From Brachypodium distachyon (Eukaryota > Streptophyta > Magnoliopsida > Poales > Poaceae), in assembly GCF_000005505.3 (NCBI RefSeq), contig NC_016134.3, positions 4,092,001-4,156,000 of the forward strand: a stretch of DNA of 64,000 bases. The letters are read 5' to 3'. Shown here one piece after another: positions 35,114 to 46,999 of the stretch; the first letter of the stretch is position 1, and each line of letters opens with the position of its first letter. The notes under the pieces are model-generated. The model ran no database searches. It was not told where the DNA came from and saw only the letters and a list, made by a program, of their open reading frames with translations. A program made the translations under genes and the position numbers.

Positions 35114-35121
35114 TTTTATAG
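35114..35121 (-). promoter_or_regulatory. TATA box of the PR10 gene
   Basis: The minus strand reads CTATAAAA about 95 bases upstream of the start codon. Confidence 0.65.
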
Positions 35122-35129
35122 CGGCATTA

Positions 35130-37134
35130 CTGCTACTTAGCTGCTAGGTGCAGAGGAATTTGGATTAAGGACTGAGGAGATTAATTCAAAGTAAGAGCAA
35201 GTTGTTGGACTAAGGAGATCACATGGTTGGACGTCTAGAGCAAATTCATGGGGTTTTATTTGTGTTTTCTTTTCTGCGGCTTTTAGTTGGATCATTTTTC
35301 CTATGCGTGCTGCTGACTTGACTATGGGGGTGAGATTCTAGAAGGGCTGAAATTCAGACGGGGCGAGTGTGTTTTTTTTAGGGGAAACGGGCCGAGTGTT
35401 GTTCTTCTGCAATTCAGACGAGGAGGAGTAATTCTAGGAGTACTTTTCTTGGAAGTGGGCCTGGACCTGGGCTTTCTTGGGCCTGGACCTGCGCTTTGTT
35501 GGGCCTGGGCTGCGATTGGCATACTATTAGTCCGAACATGGATGTCTGTTTGCAGATCGAGTCCGCAGATGAATTTCCGGTAAGCATGCTGCATATGGGA
35601 AAGATATCCATATTAAGTGGATTAGTATGATGTTGCAATTTGATACTTTGGTTTGAAACAAGGGCCGCAATTCGATTTTATCTGTTTGGCTTGGTATGTG
35701 GAATCCAGTCTAGTTCAAATCAAAGTTATAATCTTTGTGCTTGCCAGCACGAGAGCTTTGGTGCGTCACCGGTCGGTTCGAACTCTTCCATGCCAAGCAT
35801 CTACTCCGTATTTGCTTAGATTGGATGCCTGCCGGCCGAAGGCCGTACTGCTGGTCCAATTTCTTGTCATCAACTTGGTCGAAGGCACCACGATATGGTC
35901 CTCCCACAAATCCATCAATGCGCTCATCCGATCCAATGGAAAGATACCAAGAGCTAGTGAATTTTCTTCCTGTTGTTCTCAGCAGTAATTCCACTGAATT
36001 CTGCAGTAGGCAATAAATTCCCACTGGAACCTCTGCAGCAGCTGCATTCTTCTACCACATCCAGTTACATGTGATCAGCATCTTCTTCCTTCCTTTGACT
36101 GCTTTCAATTCAAAGGCTCTACTCATCTGAAACTTTCTTTTTGGAATGGCATGCTGTTGCATCCCATCACATGAGCAGCTCAGTTCTTCAGTTCTGACCC
36201 AACTAGGATCCAATGTTGTTGTTGTTATTATTTTTAACTGAATCTACTGTCTTGTTCTTACCTTGATTTCCTGATCAAGGTACTGCAGCTTCAGCAAGTG
36301 AGACCCGCTACTGCAGGAATACCATCAATTATTTCATGAGCAGCAGCAGTACATGCATCAGGAGATTGATTGCTCCTCAGTGTACAATCTTGGAAAAGAC
36401 AGCAGGTTGCACATGCTGCCCAAATGAGGCCACATGAGTACAGGAGCTGCCCAAACAAGGCCACATGAGTACAGGAGCTTCACCAGCTAAGAGCACCAGC
36501 GCCAGCTCCTCTACATGGCTTATAATTTAGCTTGTGAATGGTTATGTGAGAGAGAGCTGGCCAAGCTTGCACAAATGGCAACCCCAGGATGAGCATGGCG
36601 ACAAAGCGAAGGTAATAAAAGCCCCAAGGAGGGGGACAAAGGAGGCCATCAACATCGGCCTAACAACTCCATTGACACCTATTTACTTGACAGCAAGGAC
36701 AAGGTGCATGCTGGACTATCAGACGCCAGCCTGTGCATTCCAGGCCAACATGTGAGGTTGTTCTATTGGATGCTCACAAGAATGATAGGATGTACATGAT
36801 GACTCAATAATGGTGTATTTATTTTATGACCAAATAGACAGCAACTCTTTGGACACAACCTACCGAACAAAATTTTCTTACAGATTGAATGAACAAATTT
36901 AGCTGTACATGGAAACACCTTGCCTAGGTCCATACCCTGGTGCACTTGCTCATCAATAACGCGGACTGAAATGTATTATGAGCCTCAAAGCTGACTGTAC
37001 GGGAATGATGATTCTTTTGAGGCGCCCATTAGGAAAGAATTTGGAGAAGACTGTGATCGAAGCTAGATCCTAGATGTCTCCAGATTGTACATGGACAGAA
37101 ACAGGAAAGAATGAATATCGGGTCCTCTGTGCAT
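35130..37134. other. Intergenic stretch between PR10 and the polygalacturonase-like gene
   Basis: No supported gene. It contains a 31-bp tandem duplication at 36416-36477 (gctgcccaaa.gaggccacatg-type unit, twice). The 3' untranslated region of the GH28 gene probably occupies 36900-37134. Confidence 0.5.
36416..36477. repeat. 31-bp tandem duplication
   Basis: The unit gctgcccaaatgaggccaca plus tgagtacagga occurs at 36416 and, with small changes, at 36447. Confidence 0.8.
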
Positions 37135-40100
37135 TTACGCTGCCGCAAAGGCATGATAGCTAAAGTGCGAGGAGCAGATGGAAGAATTTGAAGATGGACT
37201 CTGGAGGTCTGTGCATGGCTCGGGAAATACCAATTCGGAGTATCCGGAAATGTTGGAGCAAGACCAGGAGGTGGAATGTGCCGAATCAGGTATGGAGAAA
37301 TTGACATTGGAGAGGCAGATATCGGTGAAAGGGTCACCATCGATTCCCGACAGAACTCCTGCAACTGAGATGTTTGTCCCAACCATGTTCTTTAAGGTGA
37401 TTCCACTGATCACAGGGAGTGCAGAAGGATCAAAGTGCTCATCTGGGTGGCTCGACCAATCACCAGTGAACTCAATGGCCACATGGACATCTTCCATTTG
37501 GACATCTGATATTATCACATCTCTTATATAACCTCCACGTCCTGGTGCAGTTCTGAAAGAGACACCTTTGGATGAAGCATGGATATGAAGGTGATCAACA
37601 TGAACGTCTGAGATCCCACCAGACATCTCACTGCCTAATGCCAGAGCAGCACCCAATGAGGCTTGCAGATCCACTCGGCAAATGTGAATGTCTGAAGTTG
37701 GCCTTCCAAACGTAATGCCATAGTTATCCCACCCACTTTTTAGTGAGATGGCATCATGACTGACACTAATGCGGCTGTCCTCAATGCACACATTTGAGCA
37801 CGAATCTGCAGCAACAACGATACATAAATTATTTCAAACTTTCAGTTTCAGTCATGCTTCTGCACAAGATCAATGTGCGCAAAAAATAACAAAAATCAAC
37901 ACAACAAATTCAAATAAACAATAGGTTATCTTGGTGTACTGTCAGACATCTGATGTATGTTATCTTGCAGTCCTGATAATTCAATTATTTTTACTAGCTT
38001 CTCAAATGCATCCAAATACACATAATATCAACTTTAATATGGGTTGCATGGACTTAGTAGTTAGTAATAGCGTGTAAAGATCAAATGCAGTGTTACCTGG
38101 AACAATTCCATCGCTGAGTGGAGCATCCAATGAAGTCTGAATTGTGATGTTATTGACCGTCACATTACTGGAAAAATAGTTTTAACTTGTCCTTAAACAA
38201 TTTGCCAATACATGTACCAAAATTAAGCAGATGGGTTTAGAGTATATCTCTGAAAGAACAAGTCAAAATACCTGCAATACACAGGATGTATAGCCCATGC
38301 CGGGGAATTCAAGAATGTCAAGTTTGAAATCACAATTTCTTCAGAATCCTCAAATTCCACGAGATGAGGGCGGCTGTAGTTCAACTTATTTGAGCGAAAC
38401 CAGTTCCACCATGTTAAACCCTGGCCATCTATGACTCCATTGTTCCCTGTAGAAAATGTATATTAAGATGCGATTGCAGAAAGAATATACTAAAACAGAT
38501 AACCAACCAAATAAAATGTTTCACAGAAGAATGCATTTACCTGTAATTACAACATCAGTAACATTGTGCCCATTTATTAAGCTGCGATGCCTTGCACCTG
38601 GAAGATCGATGCCTTGGCCGTATGATGGCAAAGGTTCCACAATTGGCCATTCTGTCACCTCCTGTAGTGAAAATGTTACTTTGATTAATATGTGCAGATA
38701 ACGATTTGTTTCCTTTTATATTAATTTATGCCACTTGATATATTCCTTTTTCTTATCATTTCAAACTTCAAAAGTATGTAGCGGAATACAACCCCAAAAA
38801 CGCTCTCCATGTCTCACTATGCACAAAAATATTGTGTATTCTAGGCAAACAGCCACAATCAGCCTACTAGCAGGCATGATTAGGGGAGCAGCTTGACTTC
38901 AAAACAATGCAAACCCAAATTGTCTTTCCTTGGTCACTGGTCTCACATGGACCGCTCAGTGTCACCATCTGATACCCTTATTTATAATTAGGATTTAGGA
39001 AAGACAAAAAAAGATAAATTGGCAGTTGAATACTAATATAGCTAGTGTTAACTACGATCTACACACATAAAGACCCTAGGAAGAAGAAATTAAATGATAT
39101 TTTCTAAATACGTGCAAGACCAAAACAATAATTATACTCACAAGAAAAATGCCTTTCCAGGTAAATTAAAACATCACATATGACCTTTACCTAGAAATAT
39201 GTCAAAATCATTCCAACTAGACATCTTCCACCAACCATGCAAGAACAAACAAATGAGCTGACAGCTAAGACCATCCCAATTTCCTAGCAGTTCTCAGAAT
39301 TAGCACCGTCGAAAACGACAGATAAACCTACATCCATGCAACAATAATCCATCCAGCCAATCTCCGTGCATGCTAACAAGTCAATTGTTGGCCGCAAAAC
39401 ATCCTAAACTCCTACTGCCAATGTAAACCAATAGCGGTAGATGGTAGGTATCCCCGATCAACCCATGGAATCAACATCACTGCAAAATGCTCATGCTGAT
39501 AAAATGAGAAGTCATGTAGTGTCATAAATGTGTGAACAACCTTGGTGCCGACAATGACGGCGTCCTTCTCCAGGAAGAGGGTGAGATGGCTGGTAAGGTT
39601 GAAGCTGCCGGTGAGCCACCGCCCCTTGGGCACGTACAGCTGCGCGCCACCCTTATCTGCGAAAGACCGCAGGTAGAAGATGGCGTTCTGGAAGGGCACC
39701 GTGTTGACGGTCACGCCATCGCCAACGGCGCCAAACTCGGTGATCGTCACGCTATGCGGCCGCGTCCGGCCGACGTACCGCGAGCATTGCGCCTCCGCCC
39801 GGCCGAGGCTAAGAACTGCTAGCACTGAGGCCAGAACCACCACCTGCAACACCCAGAGCGGCACAAGCACAGCAGCCAGTCAGTACAAGTGAACTGTAAC
39901 TCCACCGAATCCAACACAAATCTTCAATCTTCAATCTTCCAGACTAATCAGAGCCGCAAACACGCATTAAAGCAAGAAACAGCACACTCGGTCGGAAGAT
40001 CTCAAAAGGTGCCATTCGCACGGAAAGATCTGGAATTTGGGGGGCGACACGAAGCGGCGCATATCAAGCCCCGGCTCCATGCGGCGTGGGGGGTAAACAC

Positions 40101-40224
40101 AACTAAGCCCATTCGAGAAGGAGACCGCGAGAGGGAGAAAAAAGACTCCTCCGCGGGGCCGAAAACCACGGGAAACCCCTTAATCCAAGCGGTGATCAGA
40201 CGTACTTACTACTAGCCTCGCCAT
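37135..40224 (-). CDS. Secreted polygalacturonase-like protein (glycoside hydrolase family 28)
   Basis: Six exons fit with GT/AG borders (40224-40210, 39843-39541, 38661-38541, 38446-38272, 38167-38097, 37805-37135), giving 451 residues. The 15-base first exon plus exon 2 form a signal peptide (MARLV, then VVVLASVLAVLSLGRAEA). Next come FGAVGDG, the GH28 opening strand, and parallel beta-helix repeats with many NxT/S glycosylation sites. At the usual catalytic places I read SDG (223-225), HDA (245-247), GSE (286-288) and FRT (312-314). Canonical enzymes have NTD, DD, GHG and RIK, so two aspartates remain but the catalytic histidine motif is replaced. I believe the GSEMSGG form is shared by a plant clade of polygalacturonase-like proteins. 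It would act in the apoplast on pectin, or as a non-classical binding protein. The tiny first exon explains why the ATG is far from the main exon. Confidence 0.92.
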
Positions 40225-40229
40225 GAGTG

Positions 40230-43200
40230 TCCCCCCTTTGCGGCGGAAGGGGGGAGAGCGGAGCGGCGAACCAGAGTGGGAGGGACCGAGACGGCGGAGC
40301 TCCAAGAACCGCAGGTGAGGGAGACGAAGGCGTGTGCTAGTGGCCTGGGTGCTGAGGAATTGGGTTTGGGATTGGAGAGAGAGGCGGCGGAGAGAGAAGA
40401 AGAAGGAGAAGCAGCAGAGCCGAAGTTTTGATTGGCAGTATGTATAGTTTAGTTTCTTTTGACAAGGGGAATATTTGTTTTTGTGCTTATTTGTGTAGTC
40501 TTTAAACCTTTTCAAACCTCCATCTACGGTTGTTGGACTGTATTATACCGAGTTCATTAATAATTTGCTGTGAGAAAAAAATTTATATATACACAAAATT
40601 GTTGAAAATTAGTTGGCCACGAGATGGGCAAACGAGATCTATCGCATTGTCGAACACACTCTAACCGGTATACATGTAAAGAAAAGCATAAAGAGGCCCA
40701 CTATTTTCGCATTGCCAAACTCAAGCTCAGTTGTTGCGTTGAACTTATTTTATATAATCTGTTGTGAAAAAATACACACGAAAATAGAGAAAAATTGGTT
40801 AGCCAAACACAAAAATAGTGAAAAGCGGGTAAAAATGGGGATAGTAAAGAAAACCTAATGTATAGCGTTTTCAACTCCAAATCTATGGTTTGACCAGCAT
40901 CAATAATCCAAAAAATATAGTATTTAAATTGTTTTCAATAGATTTGTATTTGAAAACACTTTCATATCACCATGATTTTGTAATTATTAGGAAAATAATA
41001 AAAAATACAAACCGAGTTTAGAATTAGACGTCCAAATACACATGCATTTTACTAAAGTAACGATGGCTTTTCGTACAAGCGGACATATATAAAGCACTTT
41101 AAGGAGCCTGCAGTTGCATATTATGTTGCCACACATTACCTGTGCTTGACTGCTCGTTCCCCCTGCATTCATACAATCAAAACAATTGATATGTTCTCCT
41201 CTCGCTGAAACAACGACCATGTATGAAGCTAGTATGCATAATGGTAAATAACATGTATAGAAGGGGGAGAAGTTTTTCTCTAGTGGCTGACTTCTTGTGT
41301 TCGTGTATAATGACTACATATATTTGTTCTAGAACACAATCAAGTTTGCAATTTGCATACCATTTAATAAGATGATGGTCAAAGCAGCCATTTGGAAGTG
41401 TCCACAACGATGTGTAACTAAATTGACAGCACAGTGGCTAATATTATAAACAAAACTAGTAGGAGAAAGCAGCTAGCAAGAGTGTAAAGTAATCAGCTGA
41501 TACAAGCAATGATTTGTACGAGACATAACGTAGTATACTGTACACCTTTGATATAATTGTTGGTCTACTAGTGCCATGTTATACACCTAATGTTGGGACC
41601 CACGGGGCAGCTGGCACAATTATAGTGACACAGGTGTGAGGCTGTGCCCTCTGTAGGTGGGCCCAGTTGGGGTACTCCCCAATCCTTAATACTACCATAC
41701 ATGGATGCTTAATTTGGGGTTCCTTTGCAGCTAAACTTGGCAAACTTTCCCACTGGTACAAGATTATTTCTTTAACAAATACTGTTGAACCCCAAGCTCA
41801 AATAATAATATTAGGAAGAGACCATCTGGAAAGGTATAGGACAAACAAGTGGGTTTTTAAGCTGTAACACAAACCATTGTTGTCGGCTACATCATATCAT
41901 CAATTTGTCATTTGTGTGTGGTACCATTTTCGGCTATAAGCGTAACAGAGAGTACCATTTTCGTGTGATCATTGTGGAATTAAAAATATTGAAAAACCTC
42001 AATTACAAAATTCTCAAAAAGATTGAGCATACAAGAAAAACGTTTTAGTAACACGGCAGGGTGTACACGATGTCAAAAAGTATTAGTGTGTTTTACTATA
42101 TTAACTTTACCCGGTTAAGTTTACAGCTTTGCAATTGCAATCTAAGTGGAGCTAGAGCTAGATGGTAAAACAACTCATGCAATGATTTTTATCTTAAACT
42201 GACTCTACAAAAACGAAGTTGAGACTCTACTGATGGGTCTTAGTTGACTCTTGGTTAAAACCTGATTTTTTTGTGAAGGGCCGTTTCCTTTTTCTGTTCA
42301 AAACACTAGCAATTTTTAAATAAGAGTCATCTGAGAGTCATCTCTGTGGTTACTCTATAGAGTTGAAACTTGAAACTCTGGTTCCATCTTTTCGAATTAA
42401 ACTAGGTTAGTGAAGGCCCGAACACAAGCACGTGCCATTATGCATCAATCATGGTAGTACCTAGCTAGTTTTCACATGCCATGCCCACCAAGTACGTAGA
42501 TCTAGACAAGAAAACTCAAAATAAATCAGCCCATAGATCATGTACTGAAAAATAATGCACATCCGCGGTCGAATCAAACCCTTTAAAACGTCCATCAGTT
42601 CGCTGTTCTACAGTAGACGCTTAACATAGAACAAGCGAGAACGTGACGAAGAATGTCCAGATAATTGTATATATGGAGAATTAGACGCCCTAGGGGACCG
42701 TCGGGACGGACGCCTGCTCTGAGTGAGTGTCCACAGATCAGAAGTAGTAGTACGTAGATCTTGTGCGGGGATTGGATTCCTAATTAAGGTTCTCAGATTA
42801 ACGGTCTATTAATTGCTTCTGGTCGCTAGCTGCAGCCTGCAGAGTACGATATAGAAATTGATCAAAACTTGAGGGTCTTTTCTTTTTAGATTCTTTTCTA
42901 TCCTGGTCCTGGGCTCCACAACCGTCTGATGCCTCGTACAGAGCCCAAATACATTTTCATTTCGTACAAACCGGCCGAGACTAGATCAAAATCCCCTAGT
43001 CAGCCCGCCCAGCTCAGCAAGCCTAGAATCAAGTCGATGATGCGGTTCCTTAATTCACACGTACAAAGTTGGCATTCGATCTTTACCAAGAATTGCGTTT
43101 CGAAAGCCTGTTTGGAGAGCAAGGTTCTGAAATCATTGCCGGGACATAAATTCAGTTCTATGAGAAAAGGTACTACATGAATTTTGCAAGAACCAAAAGA

Positions 43201-44368
43201 GAAGATTTACGAAAGTCGCAGAAGTCTTTTCATTCATGAGATGCATTGTCATGTTAGAATTTGGTCAAACTTGATAATATTTGACTAATTAGGACAGACC
43301 TAAATATACAAACATTATCTAAATCGGTTTGGACATCTGGCCATGGATTCGTAATTAGGTTGTGAGATTGAGAAGGAAAGGCACGGGTCGTGCCTTGGGC
43401 AATATTTCGCTTCGGATCGACTTGAAGATGAAATATGTCAAATTTGAGATGATGAGGGATGAAAAAATACAAAATTTTCCTCAAAGATAAAAAACGAACT
43501 CTGGAACAATTGAGAGATGGAAAAAGTTTTTCGTTGATTCGTTCCTTCCCAGCATTTGAGGGTGTTAAAAAACAACTCTTGTGACAGGGTCTGTCTTTCG
43601 TCGATTTGTTCCCACATGCTGATGGACGAGACCACGTACGTGCTCCCGACGAGCGATATGGCTTTCTGAGTAACTGGGCCCACCCGGTGTACTATGTTTA
43701 CTCGCCCGTTTGTATATCCTCGTATATCATGCTAACCCGCCCATATGTGAATTTATGAAAAGCGACAAATAAATCACAAATCACTAGTAATATATATACT
43801 CCACAAAAATAAATAACAGATCAGTATGACTAGGAATACCAAACGCGGTTATAAGTTTTAGGGCTCGTGCTGCTGGGGGCGCCCTTTTCAATTCCATCAA
43901 TCGCCTGTCCCGATCCTATCCCGTTCTCGATCTGTTCGCCCGCCATACGAATCCGCCACACACGACGGAGAGGGAGAGGGAGAGGCGTCGGGATCAAGTT
44001 AGTGGGCAAGACAGCGCACGGACTCACCGGATTTCAGACCTGCTAGCGCTCCGTCGCGGCAGAAAGCAGGGGATCGATCCCCGCAGCCATGCCCACGACT
44101 GTGAGGACCCGCGGGGATGATCGAGGAGGAGAGGGAGCCGCAAAAGATATATCGATCTGGGGATGGAGGGAGAAACGGGAGGAGGGGTCTCCTCTCCACC
44201 CATCTCATTACCCATCCGTCCAGAGCTATTTCCCCCCCTAAGGCTACAAAAGCCAATTTTGAAGGGGAAAAAAGGTAATTTGTTCGTCAAGCCCCTCTGT
44301 TTCTCTGCCATGAATATATGAATATACTGCAAGTCATGCTAACAATCGGTTCTAGTTATTTTATTTTA
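40230..44368. other. Promoter of the GH28 gene and long gene-poor stretch
   Basis: The first 250 bases carry a CT/GA-rich leader and a weak TATA-like ACTATACATA (minus) near 40440-40449. The remainder (40.5-44.3 kb) is AT-rich with no domain-bearing frame on either strand. I see no clear element ends. Confidence 0.5.
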
Positions 44369-44396
44369 CTAGTACAATGCCCGTGCGTTGCAACGA
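44369..44396 (-). mobile_element. Helitron 3' terminus, full consensus match
   Basis: On the minus strand the 28 bases read TCGTTGCAACGCACGGGCAT, then TGTA and CTAG, followed by T. As I recall the grass Helitron 3' consensus (YCGTNRYAAHGCACGKRYAHNNNNCTAG), every position fits. The host site A/T is also right. The element should extend rightward toward 45-50 kb; its 5' TC end was not found. Confidence 0.55.
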
Positions 44397-46970
44397 CACA
44401 ACAAAATTAAGCATACGAGCACCGATAAAAAAATCATTATTCACAAACGACTACATTGTTTGTGACTTATCACTCATTGATATTGCGCATTGCATAGAAT
44501 CAGCGTCATCTCTAGCGTTGAAAATGGAATTCTTGTGAAATTAATGATACTCCCCCGGCTCGAAATATTTGTCGCACTGCCTTATATGGTATTGTTTTAA
44601 CAAAAAAAAACCATCTAATTCTAATCTTGTCAACGTGGCACATTTCTCAAACTTGGTCTCCTTCTTCCGTCGTCTCCACCGAGCTCCGCGCCCGCATCCC
44701 CTCCCTCTCCGCCTCCCTTCGAGCGTCCGCATCCGCATCTACTTTGCTCGCCGTCGGAGGTCTCATGTGGGGGTCGTGCCACCTCACCCTGCTCGCTGCC
44801 GGCAGGGGGGTTCTCCCTCCTCGGTTGACGCATCCTGCAACTCCAGTGGGCCAGCCTGATAAAATTTGATCTACACAGCAGCAGCAGGGTGATTACTCTG
44901 AGAAAATTTGATCAACAGATCGCAAAAATCACACAACAGCATGAAGATTACTCATGTAGTACTTTGATAAAATTGGATCAACACATAGCAAAATCACACA
45001 GCCACATCAAGATTCATGTGTACAGCCACATCAAGATTCGTTTATTACTCCTGTAGTCCTCTGTTAACTCCCGTAGTCTGCCACCAATTCATGTTCCACG
45101 TACTGTTAACTGAACTGATATGAGAAGCACTACTACTAACTGGCACTAAATAAAACAGGAAAAGTTAGTCTATTCAAAGGCTATGTGCAAATCTCTTCAG
45201 CAAAACACAGTATTGGTGAATTAACAACAGAAAATGAACCCCCGCAAAAAACAACAACAGAAAATGAAGTTCCTGTTTCAGTTCGTGCTATTCTGCTTGA
45301 AAGCAATCTATTGCAAAAAGGAGAGAAGTGGCGTGTTGCGCGATCTCGGAGGCCGTTGGTGTGCCATCGCTGCTGCGGTCTTCCTCCTCGTGACCCTCTT
45401 CCCGTCCCACTCCTCCAGGACCCAGTTGCCCCCGACGCTGGACGCCGCTCGAGGGCGCAACAACATACTGCAACGTCTGGATCCGTGCCCGCAGCGAGAT
45501 GATGGGGTCGCGGCCATCGGGCTACCTCGTCATCGTTCCCTCCTCCTCTGACGCGTGATCCATGCCGCGCCCCCTCCTCTGATGCCTGATGCATCGGCCT
45601 TGCCTGGCAAAGCAAAGGGAGGGAGGGAGGCGAAGGCGGGGGCGCTAGAGGGGGGCGATGGCGCAGATCGGGAGGGCGGAGGCGGAGTGGGGGCGGGGGA
45701 GTAAGGGAGCGGCGGCGCAGAACCAGGTCAAGAGATTTTTTTCAGTGGACCCACACGGCTCGACCCGGTTGTTGCGGGGGCGTCCGCGGGGTTGGATGTA
45801 CTTGCCCGACGGTTTTTTTCCTCCTTTTATTATTTGGTAGATTTTACTTTGGTTGTTGATCCATACAGCCTGTTGAGCAAGATGTACCTGCATAATTGCG
45901 TCTGATTTATCAGCATGATAGACAATTTCATGTAGGACCAAAGAGATGGTGAGCTAGCTAAGAGATGCAACAAGTAAAATAGCGCATTATAAACTTGAGC
46001 AAGTAGTTTTACTTAATCAAATTATTAGCCAGCATGTATGGTTCGGAAGTTTGGCTTTCTCTAATGATGCCTGTGCTCATACATTAAATGGCATGATGAT
46101 TTTATCTGTGCTTGAATGTTCCTTGAGGATCTTTATTTAACGTATATTTAAGCAAACACCTGAAGTGGTGTACTGAAATTGGTGTGTGTGTGAGAACCTA
46201 GCTGGTTGCACAAGCAACCAAGAGGGGAAACATATGAACCCCAAATTTGCAATGATTCATAGCTTAGTTGAGCATAGATTGCAGTACCAAATTCTTCAGC
46301 TGAAATGTCCACAGGGCATGATCTCAAACAGCCTGCTCTATTTTGTTGTTAACAACCACTATCTGCTTCTAAATAGTTCTTGTTGTACGAGTAGTATATT
46401 GCCATGTCAAATTTTTTTTGAGGGGTATTGCCATGTCAAGTCAGCCGTTACCCTTTGGCCTTTGTTCTTTACAAGATTTTTCTCTTTTACGAACAAGTGA
46501 AATACTCAAATGCAGAACCCTGCGTCTCTATTTCTAAGTGCTAATTTGTACTCGAACTAAAACCACAACAACAATTTAGGATCGGAGGGAGTAGTATTTA
46601 ACATGCCCCAAATTTATAATCCATCATTCTTCTAGGAGTAGTAAAATCATTCGTTTTAGTTTGCCACTTGTTCTGTTAATTTCTTCACAACATCTTGATT
46701 CTTCCATATTTAGGTACCGTCGAGGCTTTTCTGGCAATGGGGCAAACTGAGCTGATGTTGCGGTGGCATATATATCAGCGCGTCTTGGTGGCATATATAT
46801 CAGCGCGTCTTGCTACGTTGAGCACCTGTTTGCGCCATCACTTAATAACTTCACATTCCTTTGAATTTAGTAGTTTTCGTAGGGCACAAGCTTAAGCTTG
46901 AATTAGTCAGACAGTAGAAGTAGTATGTAGTTCTAAAGAATACCTTCTTCCAATAAATGGTCAAAGGACC
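44397..46970. other. Gene-poor stretch, possibly Helitron interior
   Basis: GC-rich patches at 44.65-44.85 and 45.3-45.8 kb give only low-complexity frames. Short duplications occur: agccacatcaagattc twice near 45000-45040, and a 25-bp unit ggtggcatatatatcagcgc twice at 46762-46811. The right end of a Stowaway MITE (atcggagggagta) is at about 46580. Confidence 0.4.
46762..46811. repeat. 25-bp tandem duplication
   Basis: ggtggcatatatatcagcgc plus gtctt is repeated exactly at 46762 and 46787. Confidence 0.85.
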
Positions 46971-46999
46971 ACTCCGGTGCGGACAGTACTTCTTGCCAA

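Noticed and set aside
45181..45615. 144-codon minus-strand frame
   Set aside because: No signal peptide, domain or splice context; composition is random arginine/glycine-rich.
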